A stretch of 64,000 nucleotides of DNA from Chaetorhynchus papuensis (lineage: Eukaryota > Chordata > Aves > Passeriformes > Rhipiduridae), in the NCBI GenBank assembly GCA_013396525.1, contig VWYX01001240.1:62001-126000 (forward strand). The letters run 5' to 3'. Both the position numbers and the translations under genes were made by a program. Below, one piece after another: positions 53,401 through 60,037 of the stretch. Within the stretch, counting starts at the first letter, position 1; each line of letters begins with the position of its first letter. A model generated the notes under the pieces. The model ran no database searches and had not been told where the DNA came from. It saw nothing but the letters and a program-made list of their open reading frames with translations.

Positions 53401-53952
53401 TTCTTTGAACAAAATAATCTGGGGAAATGAGACATCATGCATCCCAGTTTTCACGAGATAGGAAGACATAAGGAACTGCTGGTGTCTACACAGACTGCAG
53501 CTCATGGCAAAGAGTGGGGGAGAAAAGCTTTTAGGTTGCCACTTTGCCTTAAAAAGAACCAGATGACTTCTGTGTACACCCCTAGCCTTTATAAATAGAT
53601 ATCTGTAGGAAGGAATGGCAAAAGGACTATTGCCTTGGTGGCATGCAAAGTGCTTAGTTCACAGGGAAAATGCAATAAAACAGTTTTGCTACTTCAGTTA
53701 AAAAAATTCGATTTATTATTTATTGGTCCCGTAATTTTGCTGAAGACTTATTTCTTAATTTTCCAAATTTTCAAAGATTTCCTCACCTGATGATCCTGAA
53801 TCTTCCTGCCCACTACTCTGAATGTGTTGTTGCCTGTGTGATGATATATATGAACTCTGCTGAATCCAGTTGATCCACCAGCTGGTACCCATTTCTTATT
53901 GGCATCATCGTAGACCATTACAGCAGCTCGTGCTTGGCAGATACTCTGTTCA
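10761..53952 (-). CDS. ENAH: ENAH (Mena, Enabled homologue): gene span covering coding exons 2-15
   Basis: ENAH is an Ena/VASP-family actin regulator that protects and elongates filament barbed ends at lamellipodia, filopodia and focal adhesions. Visible on the minus strand: EVH1 (exons 2-3), LERER repeat (5), proline-rich region (6-7), G-actin-binding motif (7), F-actin-binding region (8-9) and coiled coil (13-15). Exon joins: 53787-53952, 52182-52359, 41022-41106, 27006-27325, 24997-25797, 22891-23198, 22507-22643, 22058-22112, 21705-21753, 19491-19557, 16993-17055, 13621-13699, 11921-11978, 10761-10778. All phases match up to exon 14. The full-inclusion product would be about 800 residues, longer than the roughly 591 of the usual human form because of the neural-type part of exon 6 and the 63-nt cassette. 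The ATG exon is outside the window and the last exon is damaged. VASP and EVL are excluded by the LERER block and exon-by-exon similarity to Mena. Confidence 0.97.
10779..10826. repeat. (GA)n / (CT)n microsatellite abutting the ENAH terminal exon
   Basis: About 23 dinucleotide units are interrupted once by GC at 10801-10802. On the gene strand it is a CT-rich tract in the place of the polypyrimidine tract, and it directly touches the KSNTA codons. Confidence 0.97.
10827..11920 (-). other. ENAH: ENAH intron 14
   Basis: Intronic DNA between exon 14 and the terminal exon, with no further feature apart from short T- and A-rich stretches. I searched here for a separate IRQEL-coding segment and saw none. 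Confidence 0.7.
11921..11978 (-). CDS. ENAH: ENAH exon 14: tetramerisation coiled coil
   Basis: This 58-nt exon (19 codons + 1 nt) has acceptor CATTGCAG and a strong GTAAGT donor. It encodes DILDEMRKELTKLKEELID followed by the first base of the expected Ala codon. The heptad/hendecad-like charge pattern is that of the Ena/VASP tetramerisation domain and is identical to mammalian Mena. Reading through the donor would add GKYSFPLLLL and further residues to a stop about 85 nt on, which is not a likely product. Confidence 0.95.
11979..13620 (-). other. ENAH: ENAH intron 13
   Basis: A 1642-nt intron that contains the solo LTR at 12250-12689. Nothing else is recognised. Confidence 0.9.
12250..12689 (+). 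mobile_element. Solo LTR of an endogenous retrovirus
   Basis: This 440-bp element begins TGATGCCTTA and ends TAAGGCATCA, a perfect 10-bp terminal inverted repeat with the TG...CA ends of retroviral LTRs. It is flanked by GAAG on both sides (12246-12249 and 12690-12693), a 4-bp target-site duplication. Inside are a TATAAA at 12524-12529 and, 96 bp on, an AATAAA at 12620-12625, in the order expected of U3-R-U5 on the plus strand. There is no internal viral sequence, so it is a solo LTR left by recombination. It lies antisense to ENAH in intron 13. The family is not identified. Confidence 0.85.
13621..13699 (-). CDS. ENAH: ENAH exon 13: linker into the coiled coil
   Basis: This 79-nt exon (1 nt + 26 codons) has acceptor GTGCTGCAG and donor GTATGT. 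It encodes PKSTPTGQPSANGVQSEG then LDYDRLKQ, the start of EVH2 block C. Human Mena reads PKSTPLSQPSANGVQTEG here. The last residues begin the right-handed tetramerisation coiled coil. It ends in phase 0 at the exon 14 boundary. Confidence 0.95.
13700..16992 (-). other. ENAH: ENAH intron 12
   Basis: A 3293-nt intron downstream of the alternative cassette. I see no repeat family or RNA gene in it. Any ESRP-type GU-rich regulatory sites would be expected at its 5' end (just below 16992) but cannot be confirmed by eye. Confidence 0.85.
16993..17055 (-). CDS. ENAH: ENAH exon 12: 63-nt cassette equivalent to human exon 11a
   Basis: The exon lies between acceptor CCCCCTAATAG and donor GTATCA. It is exactly 63 nt (1 nt + 20 codons + AG), so its inclusion or skipping keeps the frame. 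It encodes RESPWKNLLASENRFYDSLN plus split Arg residues on both sides. From memory, human 11a reads RDSPRKNQIVFDNRSYDSLH at the same place with the same length and phases; the ends match and the middle is diverged. In mammals 11a is included in epithelial cells through ESRP regulators and lost in invasive cells. Isoform use in this species is inferred. Confidence 0.85.
17056..19490 (-). other. ENAH: ENAH intron 11
   Basis: A 2435-nt intron upstream of the cassette exon. No recognisable repeat or gene. Confidence 0.85.
19491..19557 (-). CDS. ENAH: ENAH exon 11: EVH2 linker (KPWERTN segment)
   Basis: This 67-nt exon (2 nt + 21 codons + AG) runs from acceptor CTGTTTTCCAG to donor GTACTC. It encodes LTRKPWERTNTVNGSKSPVIS after completing Glu702, almost identical to human PTRKPWERTNTMNGSKSPVIS. 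The final split Arg (AG) can join either exon 12 or exon 13 in frame, which makes exon 12 a clean cassette. SKSP is a plausible proline-directed kinase site. That is inference. Confidence 0.95.
19558..21704 (-). other. ENAH: ENAH intron 10
   Basis: A 2147-nt intron containing the G-rich minisatellite at 20803-20850 and the duplicated donor region at its 5' end. Otherwise featureless. Confidence 0.9.
20803..20850 (+). repeat. GGAGGAGGGA minisatellite
   Basis: About five copies of a 10-bp unit, purine-only on the plus strand, followed by a short (TG) run. The G-rich strand could form G-quadruplex or triplex structures. The nascent ENAH transcript carries the C-rich complement. Confidence 0.93.
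21660..21711. repeat. 26-bp tandem duplication including the exon 10 donor
   Basis: Two perfect head-to-tail 26-bp copies lie at 21660-21685 and 21686-21711. Each contains the exon end CACCTG and the GTAAGT donor on the minus strand. The inner donor occupies 21699-21704 and the outer copy 21673-21678. Using the outer donor would add 26 nt and read TPGK then TAG. Confidence 0.95.
21705..21753 (-). CDS. ENAH: ENAH exon 10: acidic/serine linker
   Basis: This 49-nt exon (16 codons + 1 nt) encodes EESESSSSKVSSTSTP and the first base of a Glu codon. The acceptor is TTTAATCAG. The donor GTAAGT is exactly duplicated 26 bp further downstream (see the tandem repeat at 21660-21711). Use of the inner donor joins perfectly to exon 11 (TPELTRKPW, compare human TPEPTRKPW). 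The linker is probably disordered and phosphorylatable. Confidence 0.92.
21754..22057 (-). other. ENAH: ENAH intron 9
   Basis: A 304-nt intron, AT-rich. No feature beyond splice sites. Confidence 0.9.
22058..22112 (-). CDS. ENAH: ENAH exon 9: basic end of F-actin-binding region
   Basis: This 55-nt exon (1 nt + 18 codons) completes the Arg from exon 8 and encodes RRIAEKGSTDADQKEDKA, giving the ARRRRIAEK basic cluster that contacts F-actin. The acceptor is GCTTACAG and the donor a near-consensus GTGAGT after GCT. It was placed by homology and phase. The split of block B between exons 8 and 9 matches the vertebrate gene. Confidence 0.94.
22113..22506 (-). other. ENAH: ENAH intron 8
   Basis: A 394-nt intron between the two halves of the F-actin-binding region. 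Nothing else seen. Confidence 0.9.
22507..22643 (-). CDS. ENAH: ENAH exon 8: Ser/Gly linker and start of F-actin-binding region
   Basis: This 137-nt exon (45 codons + AG) has an acceptor ending CTCTGAAG and a GTGAGG donor. It begins GEDSSSSSGGGGGSASS, a low-complexity linker where human Mena has a different, less repetitive sequence. It continues with the strongly conserved KTDGGRGNGPLPLGGSG and LMEEMSALLAR, the start of EVH2 block B, which binds F-actin. The split Arg codon joins it to exon 9. The loss of the mammalian EDTSFPSGG-like residues in favour of Ser/Gly runs is the only notable divergence. Confidence 0.95.
22891..23198 (-). CDS. ENAH: ENAH exon 7: polyproline core and G-actin-binding motif
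   Basis: This 308-nt exon (2 nt + 102 codons) runs from acceptor TTTGACACTAG to donor GTAAAT. It encodes VVQGPPAPPP, then several polyproline runs separated by Gly, Leu and Ser. These include PPPPPLPP and an uninterrupted run of ten prolines, typical of profilin and profilin-actin binding sites. The C-terminal part has the EVH2 block A / G-actin-binding motif RPLTGLAAALAGAKLRKVSR. Ser620 in KVSR matches the kinase site Ser239 of VASP. Mammals have GLAAAIAG where this has GLAAALAG. The intron to exon 8 is only 247 nt. Confidence 0.96.
23199..24996 (-). other. ENAH: ENAH intron 6
   Basis: A 1798-nt intron with no recognised element. Confidence 0.9.
24997..25107 (-). CDS. ENAH: ENAH exon 6, predicted short form from internal acceptor
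   Basis: Inside exon 6 a strong 3' splice site (pyrimidine-rich TTCTCCCTCTGCAG, intron end at 25108) would start a 111-nt exon. Joined to exon 5 it reads RISNA-ATPASVE, aligning with human RISSA-AAPASVE. It then encodes NSVLGDSSASEPVLQAASQP, nearly identical to the ubiquitous human segment. The phase is the same as for the long acceptor (2 nt + 36 codons + 1 nt), so both choices remain in frame. The call is inferred from splice-site quality and isoform homology; I have no transcript evidence. Confidence 0.8.
24997..25797 (-). CDS. ENAH: ENAH exon 6, long form: proline/serine-rich (neural-type) exon
   Basis: This 801-nt exon runs from acceptor CTTCTGTCCAG to donor GTAAGG (2 nt + 266 codons + 1 nt). 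It begins APSFDNSPYSTPLPDYS and ends VEPPTQQ plus a split Gly. It is rich in Pro, Ser, Thr and Ala, with one strong polyproline run (about 10 Pro then LPSFPPL). The 5' 690 nt (230 residues) correspond in position and character to the neural-specific insert of about 246 residues that makes the 140-kDa Mena form. The 3' 111 nt correspond to the part present in all isoforms. The domain is probably disordered and likely binds SH3, WW and profilin ligands. The exon stays open throughout, so the insert is likely functional. Confidence 0.93.
25108..25113 (-). promoter_or_regulatory. ENAH: Internal alternative 3' splice site in ENAH exon 6
   Basis: On the minus strand the sequence reads CTGCAG directly before the short-form start, preceded by an almost pure pyrimidine tract. 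The tract is also coding in the long form (residues VLPSPSA), so it serves two roles. Confidence 0.75.
25798..27005 (-). other. ENAH: ENAH intron 5
   Basis: A 1208-nt intron upstream of the long exon 6, ending in a long T/C-rich tract before GTCCAG. That tract competes with the internal acceptor of exon 6. Confidence 0.9.
27006..27325 (-). CDS. ENAH: ENAH exon 5: LERER repeat and RRIS phosphosite
   Basis: This 320-nt exon has acceptor TTTGTAG and donor GTAAGA, with 106 full codons (residues 146-251). It starts QLQEQQRQKELER and continues as degenerate pentads of the LERER/QERER type, a feature unique to Mena among Ena/VASP proteins. In mammals this region binds the alpha5 integrin tail. It ends EWERERRISNA. 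RRIS (Ser about 249) corresponds to the PKA site known as Ser236 in mouse Mena. The region is predicted to be one long, highly charged helix. The repetitive DNA makes repeat number prone to slippage, and long reading frames on the opposite strand here are shadows of the repeat. Confidence 0.97.
28852..28869. repeat. (CA)n microsatellite
   Basis: Nine AC units next to A-rich DNA. Confidence 0.85.
29349..29398 (+). repeat. 50-nt poly(T) run
   Basis: An uninterrupted T run on the plus strand, reading as poly(A) on the gene strand. No retrocopy or target-site duplication is recognised beside it. Confidence 0.95.
38499..38550 (+). mobile_element. Short CR1 LINE 3'-end-like fragment
   Basis: The stretch contains GAGGGTTGGACTAGAC and then GGGTCCCTTTTTCAAC, resembling the conserved CR1 3' end (GTTGGACTAGATGACC ... 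GGTCCCTTCCAACC). It is degraded and lacks the terminal 8-bp repeat, so it is old. Confidence 0.5.
41022..41106 (-). CDS. ENAH: ENAH exon 4: linker after EVH1
   Basis: This 85-nt exon encodes Gly117 (split codon) then PTLPRQNSQLPSQ to EEMEIQR, ending with AG of a split Arg codon. The acceptor is TTGCTCTTAG and the donor GTATGG. The sequence is a Gln/Pro-rich, probably flexible linker joining EVH1 to the charged LERER repeat, and it matches the known Mena linker closely. It is too short to stand out as an ORF and was placed by phase: 2 nt + 27 codons + 2 nt fits exons 3 and 5 exactly. Confidence 0.95.
41107..52181 (-). other. ENAH: ENAH intron 3
   Basis: An 11-kb intron. A short (TG) run lies at 51504-51516. 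In mammals the INV cassette (ending CIFC) lies in this intron; I looked for a matching short exon and found none. No gene or repeat family recognised. Confidence 0.85.
52182..52359 (-). CDS. ENAH: ENAH exon 3: C-terminal half of EVH1 domain
   Basis: This 178-nt exon lies between acceptor GATTATAG and donor GTAAGA. It encodes residues 58-116, from VVINCAIPKG to ALEVLNSQEA, and ends with one base of a Gly codon (phase 1). Phe77, the third aromatic contact for proline-rich ligands, is present in the stretch QTFHQW. The C-terminal helix of the EVH1 fold (DANVFASAMMHALEVL) is complete. In mammals the invasion-linked INV cassette lies between this exon and the next, but I did not find its counterpart in the intron. 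Confidence 0.97.
52360..53786 (-). other. ENAH: ENAH intron 2
   Basis: A 1427-nt intron within the EVH1 coding region. No feature recognised. Confidence 0.9.
53787..53952 (-). CDS. ENAH: ENAH exon 2: N-terminal half of EVH1 domain
   Basis: This 166-nt exon starts after an ATTAACAG acceptor with the last base of the Ser2 codon, so the preceding exon should end in ATGAG. It encodes residues 2-57 (SEQSICQARAAV to GRKIQDHQ) and ends at a GTGAGG donor in phase 0. EVH1 binds FPPPP-type ligands (zyxin, vinculin, lamellipodin). Two of the three classical aromatic ligand contacts are present with textbook numbering, Tyr16 and Trp23. An apparent in-frame Met a few codons upstream lies in the intron and is not the start. 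Confidence 0.97.
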
Positions 53953-56900
53953 CTGTTAATATACAAAGTGGAGGAGAAAATAAAATTACTTATGGCAAAG
54001 CATCATCTTTCTGGTTAACTTCTTTTTTTTTAACTCAAAATGTTACAGCAATACTCCTTGCAACTTGCTGAAACCCCCACCTTTCTGAATACAAAACCAT
54101 TAGCACTTTGCCATTTTGCTTATACGTGTTCATTCTGAAAAGCCGTGGTCCAGACAGACAGGCCTAACAACTTACAAAAGAGATAAGAAGGTATTCACTT
54201 TTTATTTTTGCACTTTTTCCCCCTGCAGGATTTTTTCCCCTTCCTTTCTCCTCACCACCAGCCATGAATTTTAATTAAATGCCACAACCATACACAAAGC
54301 TTTCTGCAAAGAGCAAAGAGCAAAGAATCTGGAGCTGCACTAGCTTCATACAATCTACACTTCCCAGTGGAAATTAGTTCTACGAGAGATGAGAATTGGA
54401 AGACCCTTGCACCTTTTAACATATAGAGAAGAAAACAAACACACACAGGATGAAGTCCAGCACAAAAATTTCACCATCTCGTAAATGCAATGCATTTTGG
54501 TTTTGACACATTTTACAACAGTTGACACCCAGATGTAACACTTTCTTCCTGAGAAAAGGTTCTACTGATCACCAAAAAGTGCAATTTCATCAGGAGACTG
54601 CTATCAGTAGCTAATCCTGATTATGCCAGTCATCTGGAAGCTGAGGTACAGCCTGAAGTTAAAAAGGAGCATATCATGAATGTCATCATGTAAGAACCCC
54701 ATGAAACCAGAACATACTAGAAACAGACTATTTATTAGGAGAGGAAAGGGTGATACCACGCAGGTTGTCTTTGTGGGAAATGTCCAGATGCAGACAGGAA
54801 ATAAAAATAGAAAGGAATGATTTCTTATCAGTAAGTCAGATTCTCTGAACACACCACTCCAGCACATCCAACATTATAGAAAGCACATGATGCCTGGCTT
54901 GCAAGGAATGTGGCCTGCCATGTGGAAAACTGAGAAGGCTGAAGAGACACACATTCTTCATCGGAAAGTAAAGGAGTATTTCTTCATATTTTATGAAAGA
55001 GGGAAAGGATGCCTCCCCCACCCATCTGCCTTGGGGTTTTTTGTGGTTTTTATTGGATGGTTGGTTTGGGAAGGGGTGCGTGTGTTTGTTAGGGTTTTTT
55101 TCCAAAGACCATGCTGAATTTCCCAGGATCTTATTTACATCACCCAATGCAAGAAAATTCTGCAGTGCATCCAGCTGTTTTGTTAACTTTCAATACCGAC
55201 ATTTTTGAGAAAACAGAATGAATTTCTATCACACTTGCCATGGCACTCTAACATTTAGAAAAGTGCTTGACACTGGGATAATTTTCAAGGCTCATGGACA
55301 AGAGAGAATACTGAGATCATGTCTCTCATGCACATGAGAGATTCATGAGGAAATAGGTTCTTAATTTTAAAAATGCACGTGTTCTAATCCCCTCACCTAT
55401 TCAACAACTAGAACAGAATTGGATTACAACCTCTCATTAGACCACTCTTTTTCTAGATCAATTTAGGGATATTAAAATCATAATATACATAACTAAAGTG
55501 CTTCTTTTCTAAGCATAGTTTACAATTTAAGACTGGAAGGACCACATCTGATCCAGGAAGAAAGATTAAATGCAAAGAAAATAAATTTTGGTACAACTTT
55601 TAGGCATTTCACAGTCCCATTAAATATATGCCACAGTGAAATATGGTTCCCTCATTTGAGAAGAGGGCAGTGCAAGAACCTACTGGATTTCTTTGTTTTT
55701 AGATATTTTGGCACACATCTTAACATTCAGACCTAGAAACATTCTGTACCCTTCACAAAGTACATGACAAACAGTAGTGGTTTTTCTAAAATGCCTGACA
55801 GTAAACTTGGAAAACTTCTGAACCCATAATAAATTTTTGCTATATTTCAGTTTGGATCATTCACAGGCAGGATAAACCATAGGTGGCAGGACCTAGATAC
55901 TGATCTGGAAGCAGAGCCATGTGGTTAGCAGAGTTCTTGCCAAAAACCAACTTCAACTCAGTCATGTGCCAGACAGATTAAAAAAAGAAGATTCTGTTAA
56001 AAATTGAGACTATGATTCTAAGGTAATATGTTCCAACTACAACAAAGGTAGAACCAGACTGAGTAATGTGACCAGAAGACTTTATTAATAGGACAATCCA
56101 TCACATTTCAGGTGCTCTTATTCAGCCTAAGTTCATAAAATTTTTTACATTATTTTCTTTAACATACCAAAAAGAAAAAAAAAAGAGAAAAATATAAGAA
56201 GAAAAACCTATTCATTTCAGAACTATTCGGTATTCAAGTGGCACACTTCACAAGTGCAAATAAGATGACCTTGAGTTGAATTTCTAGCTTTTCTTTAACA
56301 ACTGCTGAACTATTTTTAGTTCTACTTCTCAGGCTGTCATATAACTGGAAGTATTAACCAAGTCTAGATCTCAAGTACTTCATGCTCCATTTAAAATAAA
56401 ACAATTATCATAACAGGGAATGATTCTTATCCATATAAAAATATGAGATGATTCACACACTTTTAAAAATGACAAATACAAACCATTTCCAGCTGACCTT
56501 TTCAATCACTACACAATAAACCTTCTGCCTTCATTTCATACAAATCCTGTAACTAAAATTTCAGTGTTGCAGGTGTGTAATTTTCATATCCAGGTATCAA
56601 TTTGAAGGTGACATACTCCCCTCCTGCCAACAGCTCCCACCACCACCACTTTGTTTATCAGACTGCAAGAGTTAAGAAGGAAAAATGGAGCTATCCCTAT
56701 CAGAAACAAATTAAATCATCACAGGATGCTAGCCTTTTTCCAGGGTTCAATAATTAGTAGGTGAAGGGGACATTTATTCATTTACTCTCTATTAGTAGTA
56801 AGTTCTCGAAAGTGATTACAATTCCTTTTGAAGAAAAGCATGGAGGCATGAGCTTTAGTGAAAAGAATCTTTAGTTCTGCTCTTCAATGGCCATTTGATA

Positions 56901-59900
56901 GTTTAGCATCTGAATACAGTATATTGTATATTATAATCAGACACCAGAAAGTATTTAATTATCAAAAAACCCCTAAAAATAAAATGCATACTGGAACTCC
57001 ACTAACTTCAGAGGGCTACACCAAATCAAAAATCCACACTGTTAGCTCATGACTATCTTTGACAGGTCTAATGAAAAATAAGATTTAGGTTTTTTTCCAA
57101 AGAGCCACCTTTACCTAGGAAAATTCTGACTTCAGCATACAGACTGTTAATAGGACCTGAACCAGTCTCTTGTATTCTACAAATACATATGAACTTAAAC
57201 TTCAGTGCAAAGGAACAAGAGCCAAGTGAATCAGAGTGGTGACATTTATCGTATTTCTTGCTTTTCACGCTTAGGACACTTCCCTGCTGTACTTCTATCG
57301 GGAAACAGGTCTTCACCCATGTCAGTGTTTATACATGAGCTCTTCTCAGTCCCCAGGGTTTGCTGTAACACGTGTGTCCCTTACACGACCTGTGCTAGGA
57401 TGGCTTCCTCCATTCACTGCACCACAGACACTTTGGTCTGACCACAAATGCAGATTTTTTTACGGACAGATTACTTTACACCGGTGGCAAATAAACAAAT
57501 TGTCCACAGTCGTGTTGCAAGAGTAAAGAAAAAAGGGTTTTCATCTCTTTGCCATGTCATTAGGCCTTCAAAAGCATCCTACTGGGTTTACTTGCCTAGC
57601 TGCAAATTCTCCTCTTCCTGGTGTGGTGTAATGGTTCCAGAAACCATTAGACTTGGATTAGCCTGCACCTTTTCAATATGTGAGCTGATTAGGGGATGTG
57701 GGAGATTGAGCATCTCCAGCTTCACGTGCTAGTGCCAAAATGCACAGCTGCTCCAAGAACTGATTGCTAAATTATTAGGGAAGTGGGTTGGGGAACTACA
57801 GAGAAATATTAACTACGAAAAACTGAGAAATCATATGTTCCCAAGTAGACTCCCTAAACTAAGTCCATGAAATTATTTGCAGAAAACAGAAAATTCATTC
57901 AAGGGAGCATTCATGCAAAAAAGTGCTTACCAAACCTTAGGAGACAAAGTGTACAAGCTCTCTTCCCTTAATGTAAAGCTTGGCAAATAGCTGGATAAAT
58001 ATATGTTAGGAGGAGTTATTCTCCAGACAAAGATGTAAGGCTGGGATTGTTAAAGCCAGCCATTATGCTGGGTAAGTCCACCTACAGCAATACCATATAA
58101 AGCCAAAGACAGGGTGGCTGGTTTTTATTTGGGGTGGAAGAGTGGGGGGAGGTCTGGCACTCAAAAGGCTCACACAAAAAACCACAGTAGTAATGAATCA
58201 TAAGTATAAGATTATTCTTATGGGAGAATATACTTTCCTCCTCCAGTGATGAGATCATACAAAAAGCTCAAAAACCTCAGCAAACTGAACCCTAGCAGAC
58301 ATCATTCTTTTGCCCAGATGGAATGTGTTCATTCTTTCACATCCCAAGATCTTAAGCTCAATGCACAGTGACACCAATCCAGTCTGCTGACCTAAGCCTT
58401 ATTTTTTTTTTTCCTCTCCACAAGAAGTGGATGCTTGGTTTTCATCTCTCAAGAACTAAAAAGGATAAACATACTTCAAGGATCAAACTCACATGAAAAA
58501 CAGCACAATTGCAGCTACAGAAAAGATCATTGAAATATACTAACAAAAGCAAGGAAAAGCTGTGATTGCTGATTCTCAACTTCTAGTATTATTGTTAGCA
58601 ATGTAACAATGAGCGTTTTTAAAAGTTATATCCCATTACCACTGCTTCTGGTGATTCAGGTTTTTTTTCTTTTCCTGCTATGTTCTCAATTTACAGAGAC
58701 ATAACAACATGTTCTTAAAATGTGCAGTCTTTGCGGGGCAGAAGGAATGGAAAGAGACACTGATTCATCAAACGCCTGTTTAGGATTTTCAAACCATGTG
58801 GCACAAAGCTAGAAAGAGAAAACTCTAAACATTTCCAATTCTAACATCTTAAAAATACACATTTTTGAGAAGCAGCTAAATGCTTGTTCAGATATAAAGT
58901 TCTGTATCTTAGTGGTGGTGTTTTGCAAGGTAATTTTCCCTGCTTGTTCCCGAACCCCAGCTGGCACATCACAGTGACAATGTGTGTTCTCTGTTTTACT
59001 ATTAAAAAGTTAAAACCAACCACCCAAAACCAAAACAAAATCCTACATATACTGTACCACTACTTTCTATTAACTAAAACAGACACTGTAGACAAAGTTG
59101 CCATGTATTTCTAAGTTGTTCATCTGGGTTAACAGTTAAGCTCCTTTTTAGCCCCTTTAAGTTAACACAGGAATGTGTCCTATGCCCTCAAATATGCTCC
59201 AGACTGAACCCAATTACACAGATCAATATTTATTTTTGGGAGTAGGGGAAGGGGCTTGGATTTCTGGAGGGGGGTGATGTGAGTGAGGAGAGGGGAAGAA
59301 CTTTGAGTTACTTTTGGTTTTAACTCATAATCAGCTGCTGTAATTTTATCCACTTCTTGAACTTTAGCACTTCAGCCAGAAGGACATCTCAGAGGAGGCC
59401 AAGTATAACAATTACCACCTCCTCCTGCCAACAAGCCATCCACCCCATCAACAGGACATCATGGAAAAATATAAACCATGAGGGCTCTGCAGAGGTTAAC
59501 ACAGCAGCTCAATAAGTTGAGTTTCTCTAACTCATCCTCAGCTGAGAAGGAAGAATCTCAACTTTCCCTGCATTACTAAAAGCCAGCTGAACATGCTGCT
59601 GGCATGGGAACATCACATGCTTGGTACAGCAGAAGGAACTAAGCTGTGCTACTTGCACCCAGCTTCAAACGATGCAGCTTGCCCACTCCAACACTTCAGC
59701 CAGTACAGAGCTCACTTGCTATTTAGGTTTTAAAATAAGACTCAGTTAGGACCAGCTGATTCATCTGCCCTGTTTCCATGTGGATTCTTCTTCAGACACT
59801 CCAACCCCCCCACAGGACAAGAGTCCTTGTTGATTCCTTCCAGTGGATCCAACTCAAACAAGAGTAGCTGTTAAAACGGGAGGTGAATGCAGAGGGAGAA

Positions 59901-59958
59901 ATCCCAGATTGCTTCACTAACAGCTCTCCTGTACTTCTGTGCCTAGAAAACTTTTGAT

Positions 59959-60037
59959 TGATAACTGAGAGATTCATTCATCTCTCCCACTTTTCCGTCT
60001 CTGATAACTGAGAGATTCATTCATCTCTCCCACTTTT
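59959..60037. repeat. Two-copy 43-bp-period tandem duplication
   Basis: A 36-bp block starting TGATAACTGAGAGATTCATT occurs at 59959-59994 and again at 60002-60037 without mismatches, separated by CCGTCTC. A recent local duplication in intron 1. Confidence 0.93.

Noticed and set aside
53953..53966. Upstream in-frame Met giving MYIN before SEQSICQ as a possible start
   Set aside because: The bases form the acceptor ATTAACAG, and Mena is known to start with MSEQ from a separate first exon.
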